Notes under the pieces: generated by a model
What the model was told of the DNA's origin: nothing
What the model saw: only the letters and a program-made list of their open reading frames with translations
The model's database searches: none
Shown: positions 1-5,587 of the stretch, piece after piece
Layout: each line of letters begins with the position of its first letter
How positions within the stretch are numbered: the stretch's first letter is position 1
Assembly (NCBI GenBank): GCA_964498755.1
Contig: CAZCIB010000037.1
Coordinates: forward strand, 1 to 24,162
Direction of reading: 5' to 3'
Length of the DNA stretch: 24,162 nt
From: RZZS01 sp964498755
Lineage (GTDB): Bacteria > Pseudomonadota > Alphaproteobacteria > Micavibrionales > Micavibrionaceae
Translations under genes and position numbers: made by a program

Positions 1-119
1 ACAGCGTTCATAGGGCTATGGCCTATCGCAAACCAAGGCTTTTCCCAGTCATTAGGGTTTACCGTCTCGAGTTGTGATAGAATTTGTTCTGTTACGATGT
101 TATATACTGAATTAGCCAT
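1..119 (-). CDS. ArdC-like antirestriction / ssDNA-binding protein, N-terminal part
   Basis: Only the first 39 codons are in the window; the gene continues off the left edge. It starts at an ATG whose A is base 119, preceded by a good ribosome-binding site (CTAGGAGA, 8 bases before the ATG). The visible N-terminus begins MANSVYNIVTEQILSQLE and has a tryptophan-Glu-Lys-Pro-Trp segment followed by a Pro-x-Asn motif near residues 36-38. This is the layout of the N-terminal domain of ArdC/DUF1738 proteins: a helix ending in Gln-Leu-Glu, then W-x-K-P-W, then P-x-N before the Y-R-G-I-N motif. In ArdC this domain binds single-stranded DNA and protects incoming DNA from restriction. Family assignment rests on a short stretch. 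The C-terminal metalloprotease-like half cannot be seen, so it may be absent. Confidence 0.6.
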   Translation of the reverse strand, partial: MANSVYNIVTEQILSQLETVNPNDWEKPWFAIGHSPMNA

Positions 120-153
120 GATCATTTCTCCTAGTTGTGATCTGTGGTTAGAG

Positions 154-181
154 AGGCCCGGGATTGCACTCCCGGGCTTTT
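154..181 (+). terminator. GC-rich hairpin with T-tract, terminator-like on the + strand
   Basis: An 8-bp perfect stem (GCCCGGGA at 156-163 pairs with TCCCGGGC at 170-177) closes a 6-base loop and is followed by TTTT on the plus strand. It lies between two minus-strand genes. On the minus strand the stem is followed by CTCTCT, not a T-run, so as an intrinsic terminator it points towards the plus strand. In the minus-strand message it would instead be a stable 5' structure ahead of the ArdC-like gene, or a partial terminator or processing site. Confidence 0.5.
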
Positions 182-186
182 CGCAT

Positions 187-339
187 TTAAGCCGCATAAA
201 GCGTTTGATCGAATGCGAGAGCCATTTGCATCTCGACAAGCTCCATAGCCGTCTCAATGCTTGACCGTTGGTGAATACGGCTATTGAACCTGACATTCCA
301 GACATGGGACTCAGGGTTATACCAGATGTTGATTGTCAT
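187..339 (-). CDS. Small early protein of unknown function, 50 aa
   Basis: This minus-strand gene starts with ATG at base 339 and ends TAA at 187. It begins MTINIWYNPESHVWNVRF, a compact Trp/Asn-rich beta-like start, and ends in an amphipathic helix (about residues 27-50, with IETAMELVEMQMALAF). I do not recognise a family. Support for a real gene is its ribosome-binding site CTAGGAGA, which also precedes the ArdC-like gene downstream, and a strong sigma70-type promoter about 50 bases before its start. It is the first gene of this minus-strand unit and is separated from the ArdC-like gene by a hairpin. Small proteins in this position of phage genomes are often host-takeover factors, but nothing in the sequence shows a function. 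Confidence 0.7.
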   Translation of the reverse strand: MTINIWYNPESHVWNVRFNSRIHQRSSIETAMELVEMQMALAFDQTLYAA

Positions 340-394
340 GATTTTGATCTCCTAGTTTTCGATGTTAAAGCCGTTGCACCGGCTATAACTCCAT

Positions 395-423
395 TCTATA
401 ACGCCCGGGTACCCTAATGTCAA
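395..423 (-). promoter_or_regulatory. Strong sigma70-type promoter reading leftward
   Basis: On the minus strand the sequence reads TTGACA (bases 423-418), a 17-base spacer, then TATAGA (400-395), continuing AAT. This is a consensus -35 box, ideal spacing and a near-consensus -10. The expected start is near base 388, about 50 bases before the ATG at 339. It would transcribe the 50-aa protein and the ArdC-like gene using host RNA polymerase, as expected for early genes. Two palindromic operators lie directly upstream (centres 437 and 458). Confidence 0.85.
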
Positions 424-429
424 GATATT

Positions 430-444
430 TATTCATCATGAACA
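430..444. promoter_or_regulatory. Palindromic operator, copy 1
   Basis: TATTCATCATGAACA contains the perfect palindrome TTCAT-C-ATGAA centred on base 437. It sits directly upstream of the -35 box of the leftward promoter (about -49 from its predicted start) and exactly 21 bases, two helical turns, from copy 2. The placement suggests a regulator binding as cooperating dimers on one face of the helix. The protein is not identified. Confidence 0.65.
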
Positions 445-450
445 TAAAAA

Positions 451-465
451 CATTCATCATGAACA
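451..465. promoter_or_regulatory. Palindromic operator, copy 2
   Basis: CATTCATCATGAACA is identical to copy 1 in 14 of 15 positions and is centred on base 458. Both copies continue with AT at their right end, so the conserved block is slightly longer than the palindrome. Spacing to copy 1 is 21 bases. Confidence 0.65.
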
Positions 466-561
466 TATAAGCGCACATTTGAACCAATCACAAGCCTAAG
501 CCTAAAAGCCAAATCAACAAGCGAATAATTTTGATATTCAAAAACGCAATAGACGTTTATT

Positions 562-576
562 TGTTCACCATGAACA
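562..576. promoter_or_regulatory. Palindromic operator, copy 3
   Basis: TGTTCACCATGAACA is the most symmetric of the three over its outer arms (TGTTCA-N3-TGAACA), centred on base 569. It lies about 40 bases upstream of the rightward promoter candidate at 609, so the same regulator may act on both leftward and rightward transcription. Confidence 0.6.
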
Positions 577-608
577 TACCCTTCCTGTAAGTCATTGATC
601 TACCGTGT

Positions 609-650
609 GTGCGTTGACAACCTAAGCGACATTTGGCTAAAAAAGGGGAA
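609..650 (+). promoter_or_regulatory. Rightward promoter, variant of the GTGCGTTG family
   Basis: GTGCGTTG at 609-616 overlaps a consensus TTGACA (614-619). The hexamer at the family's fixed position (638-643) is TAAAAA, not NATCNT. The predicted start, 34 bases after the box, is A650. It therefore looks like a hybrid between the phage family and an ordinary sigma70 promoter. It would give a leader of about 94 bases before the small terminase ATG. Confidence 0.5.
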
Positions 651-662
651 GGAGGGGATTAA

Positions 663-697
663 AGAGGAGCGTCTGCTCCGACATGAGCCTTAATTAA
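663..697 (+). promoter_or_regulatory. Leader with masked ribosome-binding site and 4-codon ORF
   Basis: AGAGGAG (663-669) is followed by a small hairpin whose stem GGAGC (666-670) pairs with GCTCC (675-679), hiding part of that site. ATG at 683 opens a reading frame of only four codons (Met-Ser-Leu-Asn) ending TAA at 697, just before the next promoter. It may be a vestige or a translated leader; I would not claim a function. Confidence 0.25.
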
Positions 698-702
698 TTC
701 CT

Positions 703-744
703 GTACGTTGTTCCTATACACCTTTAAGCCCTATCCTCTCAGTA
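703..744 (+). promoter_or_regulatory. Leaderless promoter of the small terminase gene
   Basis: GTACGTTG (703-710, one change from the family box) is followed after 21 bases by TATCCT (732-737). The predicted first transcribed base is A744, the A of the start codon. No Shine-Dalgarno sequence precedes this ATG, which fits a leaderless message. Confidence 0.65.
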
Positions 745-1238
745 TGCCTAAACCTCCCGCCACAGGACAGCGAGTAAGACCCATTAGAACAGCCAAAGAC
801 CCCTCTAAGGTCCGTATTTCAAGCGCCGTTCGTACCGCTATCCATGAAATGATCCATAACGCCCGGACACGCTCTCAAGCCGCTGAAATCGCCGGCATTA
901 AAGATGATACGCTTTACCGCGCTTTATGCAAACCGGAAGTCATGGGGTATAAGAACGAGGTTTTGCGCGCGTTTCGGGAGAGTCTGGCTGAAAAAAGCTT
1001 GGTTCGTACTGACCTTCTGGCCGATACAGCGATTAAAGAGACTGTACGCCTGCAAGCGAATAAGGTATTGCTTGACCAAGACCTGCGCTTCGCCCCGAAA
1101 GCACAAGTAAATCATACACATAGCGGCGAGATTAAGTTTACTCCCGGCTATGTAATTGACTTAACCGATAGCGACCAACTGAATTCTAATGAGCTGATCG
1201 AAGGTGAGATTGTAAAGCAAATTCAAGAAGATGATTGA
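744..1238 (+). CDS. terS: Terminase small subunit (putative)
   Basis: A 164-aa protein that should recognise the packaging site and load DNA into the large terminase, which lies next downstream. Residues about 42-66 (TRSQAAEIAGIKDDTLYRAL and following) read as a helix-turn-helix of the type found in small terminases. A long helical middle section for oligomerisation follows, and then an acidic tail ending in Gln-Glu-Asp-Asp. I chose ATG 744 over the in-frame TTG at 708 because the promoter element ends exactly 33 bases before 744 and because TTG 708 lies inside that element. Neither start has a Shine-Dalgarno site. The identification rests on the helix-turn-helix, the size and the position before terL, not on a strong family signature. 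Confidence 0.75.
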   Translation: MPKPPATGQRVRPIRTAKDPSKVRISSAVRTAIHEMIHNARTRSQAAEIAGIKDDTLYRALCKPEVMGYKNEVLRAFRESLAEKSLVRTDLLADTAIKETVRLQANKVLLDQDLRFAPKAQVNHTHSGEIKFTPGYVIDLTDSDQLNSNELIEGEIVKQIQEDD

Positions 1239-1240
1239 TA

Positions 1241-1268
1241 TTGTCTGTACTTTCCTGATTGCAGACAA
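1241..1268. repeat. Inverted repeat after the small terminase gene
   Basis: TTGTCTG (1241-1247) and CAGACAA (1262-1268) form a perfect 7-bp inverted repeat with a 14-base loop, starting two bases after the terS stop codon. There is no T-tract, so it is not a classical terminator. It could be a weak RNA structure or a protein-binding (for example packaging) site. The remaining gap to terL (up to 1393) shows only A/T runs. Confidence 0.3.
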
Positions 1269-1393
1269 ATGCGAATTTTCCAGAGAAAACAAGCCTCAGA
1301 AACCGACCGGCCCCAAAAAAACGCGCGCCAATCTGTATATCAGGGTCCACCGCGCACGTTTCAAAAATTTTTCCCCATTGCGATATTTTTCTG

Positions 1394-1435
1394 GTGCGTT
1401 GATCGAGTAGCCTGGGCGGTGCGAAGCTTTGGCTA
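1394..1435 (+). promoter_or_regulatory. Leaderless promoter of the large terminase gene
   Basis: GTGCGTTG at 1394-1401 ends exactly 33 bases before ATG 1435, so A1435 is the predicted transcription start. The second hexamer (1423-1428, GAAGCT) departs from the NATCNT pattern and is the weakest of the set. Confidence 0.5.
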
Positions 1436-3027
1436 TGTCGACAGAGGGAAATCAGGGTTTATCGGTTTTTCGTCCTGATGGCGCGGTTCTTCGGGATTTC
1501 ATCCGGTGTGACGCGCATGTACAGCTGATTATGGGGCCTTGGGGTAGCGGGAAGACGGCTGGCTGTTGCGTTGGGAAGATATGGAAGTATGCGACGCAGC
1601 AGGCTCCGGATATTTATGGCCGTCGCCGGACGCGCTGGTTCATTGTCCGGAATACGTATACTGATCTGAAGAACACGACGTTGAACACGTGGAAGGAGTG
1701 GTTTCCGGAGAGATGGCCGGAGAATCATCCTGCGGCGGGTCAGATAGCGTTTGGCGAGATAACGATGTCGAGGCCTTTTCGCCAGATGATTTCTGTCGGG
1801 GATGTCGAGTGTGAAGTTTTGTTTCTTGCGCTTGACGACGAGGAAGATCGGAAGAAGCTTCTTTCGCTTGAGTGTACGGGTTTTTATTTTAACGAGTTCC
1901 GTGAGATCGAGCGGGGAATTATCGACGATGCGACAGGCCGGACAGGTCGTTTTCCGTCGCAGAAGGATAAGCCTGATAATGTTCCGAAAGAGGAATGGCC
2001 GTCCTGGCATGGGGTGATCGGGGATACGAACGCCCCGCATGAAGAGCACTGGTTCCCGATTATGGCGGGTGATGTGCCGATGCCGGATCATTTTACCGAA
2101 GAAGATATCGAGGCGCACAAGAAGCCGGATACCTGGGAGTTCTTCTTTCAGCCTGCCGGGATGCTGCGGGTTTATGACGATAACGGGAAGATGACCGGGT
2201 ATAAGAGCAACCCGCTTGCCGAGAACAGGAAATATCTCCCGCATAACTATTACGAGAATATGATCAAGGGAAAGAAGCCCTCGTGGGTTTCGATCAATAT
2301 CCTGAACGAGTATGGAAAGCTTGTTGAGGGAAAGCCTGTTTTCGAGACGTTCCGGGAAGATGTCCATGTTTCGAAAGAGCCGTTGCCTGTCAGTGAAGGC
2401 GAGGTCGTCTATGTCGGGATTGACTTCGGGCGAACGCCTGCGGCGGTGTTCGGCCAGTGTGTCGGGGGGCAGTGGCGGATTCTCCATGAGCTGTTGGCGT
2501 ATAACATGGGAGCTGACCGGTTTGCGCCGCTGCTGAGGAAAGAACTTTCTGCGCGGTTCCCGGGCTGTACCTTTGCGCTGTACGGGGATCCTGCGGGCGA
2601 TGAGCAGGGCCAGAGCTCGGACGATACGCCTTACAGGATTTTCCGGGCGAACGGTTTGCGCGTCCTGCCTGCGTACCAGAACAATAAGCTGGGCTTGAGG
2701 CTCGGGGCTGTTGAAAGCTGCCTTGGACGCTCGAATACCTGGAACACAGGCCCCGGCTTCCTGATCGACCCGTCCTGCAAGACTGTGATCGCGGCGATGA
2801 ATGGCGGCTATCAGTGCAAGCGGATACGGGCGTCAGGAGTGGCGCGGTATTCTGAAGTGCCTGACAAGAACCAGTATTCCCACCCTGCCGACGCGCTCCA
2901 GTACATGCTTCTTGGAGCCGGAGAGGGTAAAGCCCTTTTGATGACGGCAGGAGGCTCAAGCAAGCCGATCCACAAGCCGAGAACGTCGAACGCGAATTCA
3001 AGGCGCCGCAGGAGAAGCAGGCGATGA
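1435..3027 (+). CDS. terL: Terminase large subunit (ATPase and nuclease)
   Basis: The 530-aa DNA-packaging motor docks on the portal, pumps DNA with its N-terminal ATPase and cuts it with its C-terminal nuclease. Walker A is GPWGSGKT (lysine at residue 40). A Walker B-like strand reads GFYFNE with the glutamate at 154. The nuclease half carries the expected acidic residues: D330 in VGIDFG, D385 in YGDP and D486 in HPADAL, an RNase H-type trio. Length is normal for the family. The start is ATG 1435, not TTG 1429, because of the fixed promoter spacing; no Shine-Dalgarno site is present. The last 30 residues are very arginine/serine-rich. The stop overlaps the next gene's ATG (ATGA). Confidence 0.95.
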   Translation: MSTEGNQGLSVFRPDGAVLRDFIRCDAHVQLIMGPWGSGKTAGCCVGKIWKYATQQAPDIYGRRRTRWFIVRNTYTDLKNTTLNTWKEWFPERWPENHPAAGQIAFGEITMSRPFRQMISVGDVECEVLFLALDDEEDRKKLLSLECTGFYFNEFREIERGIIDDATGRTGRFPSQKDKPDNVPKEEWPSWHGVIGDTNAPHEEHWFPIMAGDVPMPDHFTEEDIEAHKKPDTWEFFFQPAGMLRVYDDNGKMTGYKSNPLAENRKYLPHNYYENMIKGKKPSWVSINILNEYGKLVEGKPVFETFREDVHVSKEPLPVSEGEVVYVGIDFGRTPAAVFGQCVGGQWRILHELLAYNMGADRFAPLLRKELSARFPGCTFALYGDPAGDEQGQSSDDTPYRIFRANGLRVLPAYQNNKLGLRLGAVESCLGRSNTWNTGPGFLIDPSCKTVIAAMNGGYQCKRIRASGVARYSEVPDKNQYSHPADALQYMLLGAGEGKALLMTAGGSSKPIHKPRTSNANSRRRRRSRR

Positions 3028-3413
3028 TCCCCTACTGGTATGTCGGATTCATGAACAGAAAGCCCGAGGATAAAGGCGCGTGGTTCTCGTTCCTGACGGA
3101 TGACGAGTTCGCGCATGTCCTCTGCATGGGCTTTGATCCGCTCGCGAATACGTGGGTTGTCTATGATCCCTCTTATTTCGGCGTGTCGATAACGCTTCTT
3201 GCGGCAGATGACCCGATAGTGACGGCCTTGATCGAAGAGGTTCCGCGCTGGCTGAAGTGGAACGCTGAAAAAACCGAGCCTGTCAGGACGTTCGGGCTTA
3301 CCTGGTGCGTGCCTGCCGTGTGCCGGGTGATCGGCGTTCGGTCCTGTGCGTTGCGACCAAGAGCTCTTTACCGTGATCTTGTGAGGAAAGGAGCAACGCC
3401 ATGGGTAAGATGA
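3024..3413 (+). CDS. Unknown 129-aa protein, possible NlpC/P60-like (permuted) fold
   Basis: The gene starts at the ATGA overlap with terL and ends 13 bases inside the next gene. I do not know a firm function. The sequence has a histidine in a hydrophobic strand (H31 in EFAHVLCMGF), an aromatic Trp-Val-Val-Tyr-Asp-Pro strand with D48, and a cysteine at the start of a C-terminal helix (C95 in TWCVPAVC), followed by a Gly-Val-Arg-Ser and an L-R-P-x-x-L-Y-x-D-L segment. A His-first, Cys-last order is what circularly permuted NlpC/P60 and LRAT-like enzymes show. Its place between terL and portal suggests a virion or assembly role, for example a wall hydrolase carried in the particle. The fold is inference; that it is a real gene is well supported. 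Confidence 0.8.
   Translation: MIPYWYVGFMNRKPEDKGAWFSFLTDDEFAHVLCMGFDPLANTWVVYDPSYFGVSITLLAADDPIVTALIEEVPRWLKWNAEKTEPVRTFGLTWCVPAVCRVIGVRSCALRPRALYRDLVRKGATPWVR
3346..3387 (+). promoter_or_regulatory. Internal late promoter upstream of the connector and portal genes
   Basis: GTGCGTTG (3346-3353) lies within the end of the preceding gene and is followed after 21 bases by GATCTT (3375-3380). The predicted start, A3387, gives a 14-base leader that begins AAAGGAG, a perfect Shine-Dalgarno sequence for ATG 3401. Unlike the terminase copies it is not leaderless. Confidence 0.55.
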
Positions 3414-3673
3414 ATCCGTTTAGAAAGCCAAAACTTCCGCCGATGCCGGAGATTAAAATCCCGGAATTGCCTGAGCCGCCAAAGCCCGATCCCGAAATCG
3501 AGCGGCGTAAGAAGGAAGAGGCCGAGCGCGCGGAGGCTCAAAGGATAGCCGAAATTGAAAAGCGCCTGAGAAGTGAAACAGCCTTTTTTTCGAATTCGCG
3601 CGGCTCTGGCCGCGGCACCCTTCTGTCATCGGGGCGTAAAGGTTTCTCGCTTCGCTCTCTTCTCAGCGGGTGA
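3401..3673 (+). CDS. Small proline-rich protein of the connector region
   Basis: A 90-aa protein with three visible parts: a proline-rich start (about residues 5-33, with repeated Pro-Glu/Pro-Pro), a strongly charged helix rich in Glu, Arg and Lys (34-58), and a glycine/serine/arginine tail (SRGSGRGTLLSSG) of a kind often seen in small phage proteins next to the portal gene. It has an excellent ribosome-binding site (AAAGGAG, 7 bases before ATG 3401) and ends five bases before the portal start. A run of seven T at about 3583 lies in the coding sequence; the frame continues through it and I see no need for slippage. A minor head or head-tail joining component is likely, but this is inference from position. 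Confidence 0.8.
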   Translation: MGKMNPFRKPKLPPMPEIKIPELPEPPKPDPEIERRKKEEAERAEAQRIAEIEKRLRSETAFFSNSRGSGRGTLLSSGRKGFSLRSLLSG

Positions 3674-3678
3674 ACTGA

Positions 3679-5220
3679 ATGAGCACAGCTATCGACCAGA
3701 ACGTGAAAGAGGCGGAAAAGCGTCTTGAGCCTGCCCGTAAGGACAAGGACAAACATCGCAGCCGCCTCGATGACTATTACCAGTACGCGCTTCCCTGGCG
3801 TCACCAGATCGACCAGGAATATACCGATGATGATGTCGATAACATCTTCGACAGTACGGCGATGGATGCGGTTGCGGACTTTGCGGCTGACATGCTGGCG
3901 ACCTTTACCCCGATTGAATTCGAGTGGATCGAGCCTGTTCCTAGCAAAGTCGAGCTGACGAAGAAAGACCGCCAGGTTCTTCAGCCGCAGATCGAAGCCT
4001 TTAACGAAGCGGTCTTTGCCGAGATCAGGCGTTCGAACTTCTCTGCCGAGGCCCTCGAATGCTATCAGGACCTGACGCACGGCACGATGGCGATCAACAT
4101 CACAGATATCCACATCTCGAAGCCTGTGTTCTGCGAGTCTATTTCCGCCAATGACCTTCTGATCTATCGCGGCCCGTTTAAAGATATCGGCGTTCGCGGC
4201 TATGACATGATGTACGCGGCGGACCAGATACCCGCGCTCTGGCCGAAAGCCAAAGAAGACCGCGACCTGATGAAGATTGTCAACGACAGTCCTGCAAAAA
4301 TGCTGAAAGTCACGCAGGTTGCATGGCGAGATTACTCGGACATCGGGACGGAGAAATGGTTTTTCCGTGCTTACGCTGACAAGAAGTTTCTGCTGGAAGA
4401 TGCGAAGTTTACAGGTCAGGGCTCTTGCCCGATCACGGTCGCGCGCTGGATGACGGACAACACGACGACATGGGGAATCGGCCCCGGTTATCTGAAGCTG
4501 CCCGATATCAAAACAGCGAACACGCTCGTTGAACTCCTGCTCGAGAAGCTTGAGGAAGCCGTCGACCCGATGTGGAGCTTTGAAGATGACGGGGTTATGA
4601 ACCTTGAAAACGATCTTCAGCCGGGGATGTGGATCCCGAGAGCTCCGGGTTCTGAAGTCCCTCAGCCGCTCGAAAGCCGCACAAACTTCGATGTCTCGTA
4701 CTTCGACCGGGATGGCCTGCGCGAAAACATTCTGCGCGGGTTCTATCAGGACAAACCTTTGCAGCGCGGCAAGACGCCGCCAACGGCAACACAGTTTCTT
4801 GAAGAAGCAGCGGACGCGGCGCGTCGCCTTGGCGCGCCTGCCGGACGGCTTGTGTATGAATGGCAATTCGGTATTTACAACCGCTTTGCCTACATTCTCC
4901 AGCGTCGCGGAAAGCTGCCACAGGTCGAGTTGAACGGGGAGTTTATTTCGCTTGAAGCCAACTCGCCCCTGATCCGGGCGCAGCGTCAGGCCGAAGCTTT
5001 GCAGATGCAGCAATTCGTCTCTGTCCTGACCTCGATTGTCGGGCCTGAAATGGCTCAAGCCTCGATTGATCCGGTCGAAGCCGCCTACGCGCTGAAAGCC
5101 CTGTTCGGCATCAAGGCGGAAATCCTGACAAACAGGGAAGAGCTTGAAGCCCTTGTCGGCCAGATGAAGGCGATGATGGCGCAGGCCACGCAGCAAGCTA
5201 TGGGACCACAGAATGCCTGA
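3679..5220 (+). CDS. Portal protein (head-to-tail connector)
   Basis: A 513-aa protein that should form the twelve-subunit ring at the capsid vertex through which DNA is packed and ejected, and to which terminase and later tail tubular A bind. The start MSTAIDQNVKEAEKRLEPAR, followed by the charged segment and Tyr-Tyr-Gln-Tyr-Ala-Leu-Pro-Trp motif near residues 33-41, is typical of the podovirus head-tail connecting family (Pfam Head-tail_con). The C-terminal 60 residues are Met/Gln/Ala-rich, as in the barrel of such portals. Length fits the family. It overlaps the next gene by 8 bases. Confidence 0.93.
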   Translation: MSTAIDQNVKEAEKRLEPARKDKDKHRSRLDDYYQYALPWRHQIDQEYTDDDVDNIFDSTAMDAVADFAADMLATFTPIEFEWIEPVPSKVELTKKDRQVLQPQIEAFNEAVFAEIRRSNFSAEALECYQDLTHGTMAINITDIHISKPVFCESISANDLLIYRGPFKDIGVRGYDMMYAADQIPALWPKAKEDRDLMKIVNDSPAKMLKVTQVAWRDYSDIGTEKWFFRAYADKKFLLEDAKFTGQGSCPITVARWMTDNTTTWGIGPGYLKLPDIKTANTLVELLLEKLEEAVDPMWSFEDDGVMNLENDLQPGMWIPRAPGSEVPQPLESRTNFDVSYFDRDGLRENILRGFYQDKPLQRGKTPPTATQFLEEAADAARRLGAPAGRLVYEWQFGIYNRFAYILQRRGKLPQVELNGEFISLEANSPLIRAQRQAEALQMQQFVSVLTSIVGPEMAQASIDPVEAAYALKALFGIKAEILTNREELEALVGQMKAMMAQATQQAMGPQNA

Positions 5221-5587
5221 TCCGCGTCTCGAACAAAAACGCCGGAAAGCCGAGCGCGAATCCTCGGAACCGAGCGAGATAGACCAGCTTTTCGCGACGG
5301 CTTTCGCCGGAGAGCGCGGGGAAAAACTACTCGATTACCTCTATGCGATCACGAAGGACAGGACCGTTTCACCTGCCGCAAATACCTGTGCGTTGCGGCA
5401 CATGGAGGGGCAGCGGCATCTTGTAAGCACGATAGAGAACCACATCGCAAGAGGGCGAAAGCAAGATGCCAGACGGCTCCAATCCGAATCCAGGCGAAGG
5501 CGATCCCGGGACAAACACGCCCGAGAACACGACTGCGAACCGTCCGGAAATGCCGGATGGTTTGCCCGAATCTTTTTGGGACGCTGA
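5213..5587 (+). CDS. Bbp19-like phage protein with an overlapping basic tail
   Basis: A 124-aa product. The first 85 residues carry a short helical domain with ALRHMEGQRHLV near residues 61-72, resembling the Bbp19 family of small conserved phage proteins found beside portal and scaffold genes. Their function is not established. The start, ATG 5213, overlaps the portal stop. The last 40 residues (very Arg/Ser-rich, ending WFARIFLGR) are read in a different frame from the scaffold gene, which begins at 5466, so 122 bases encode two proteins. A copy of the late promoter also lies inside this gene at 5388. The tail may be a by-product of a lost stop codon. Confidence 0.75.
   Translation: MPDPRLEQKRRKAERESSEPSEIDQLFATAFAGERGEKLLDYLYAITKDRTVSPAANTCALRHMEGQRHLVSTIENHIARGRKQDARRLQSESRRRRSRDKHAREHDCEPSGNAGWFARIFLGR
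5388..5429 (+). promoter_or_regulatory. Internal late promoter upstream of scaffold and capsid genes
   Basis: GTGCGTTG (5388-5395) is followed after 21 bases by CATCTT (5417-5422); the predicted start is A5429, 37 bases before the scaffold ATG. It shares the 13-mer CCTGTGCGTTGCG with the copy at 3343-3355. The site lies within coding sequence. Confidence 0.5.

Larger units (their letters stand above)
340..702. other. Control region between leftward and rightward transcription units
   Basis: No gene is convincing here. From left to right the stretch holds a short GC stem (369-373 with 380-384) in the leftward 5' leader, the leftward promoter (395-423), two operators 21 bases apart, an AT-rich segment with a short direct repeat (AAGCCT twice around 491-502), a third operator at 562-576, a rightward promoter candidate (609-643), and a short structured leader. 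The base composition is clearly more AT-rich than the coding blocks, as usual for a switch region. I looked for a CI/Cro-type repressor gene here and see none; if one exists it lies outside the window. Confidence 0.6.

Noticed and set aside
562..576. Operator copies as an alphaproteobacterial LexA (SOS) box
   Set aside because: That box is a direct repeat GTTC-N7-GTTC; the sites here are inverted repeats, so a different regulator is more likely.
708..743. TTG start extending the small terminase by 12 residues
   Set aside because: The TTG is part of the promoter box itself and would lie upstream of the predicted transcription start.
1269..1478. 69-codon plus-strand frame between terS and terL
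   Set aside because: No ribosome-binding site, it covers the terL promoter and overlaps the terL start, and the product looks random.
1459..2487. 342-codon minus-strand frame opposite the large terminase
   Set aside because: Shadow of terL codon bias; the terL motifs on the plus strand are unmistakable.
3575..3600. Run of seven T in the proline-rich protein gene as a programmed frameshift site
   Set aside because: The zero frame continues into a plausible Gly/Ser/Arg tail and stops just before the portal gene; the shifted frames offer no recognisable domain.
3538..5196. 552-codon open frame on the minus strand opposite the portal gene
   Set aside because: Mirror frame of a GC-biased gene; Arg/Val/Phe-rich translation without domain features, and the portal identification is clear.
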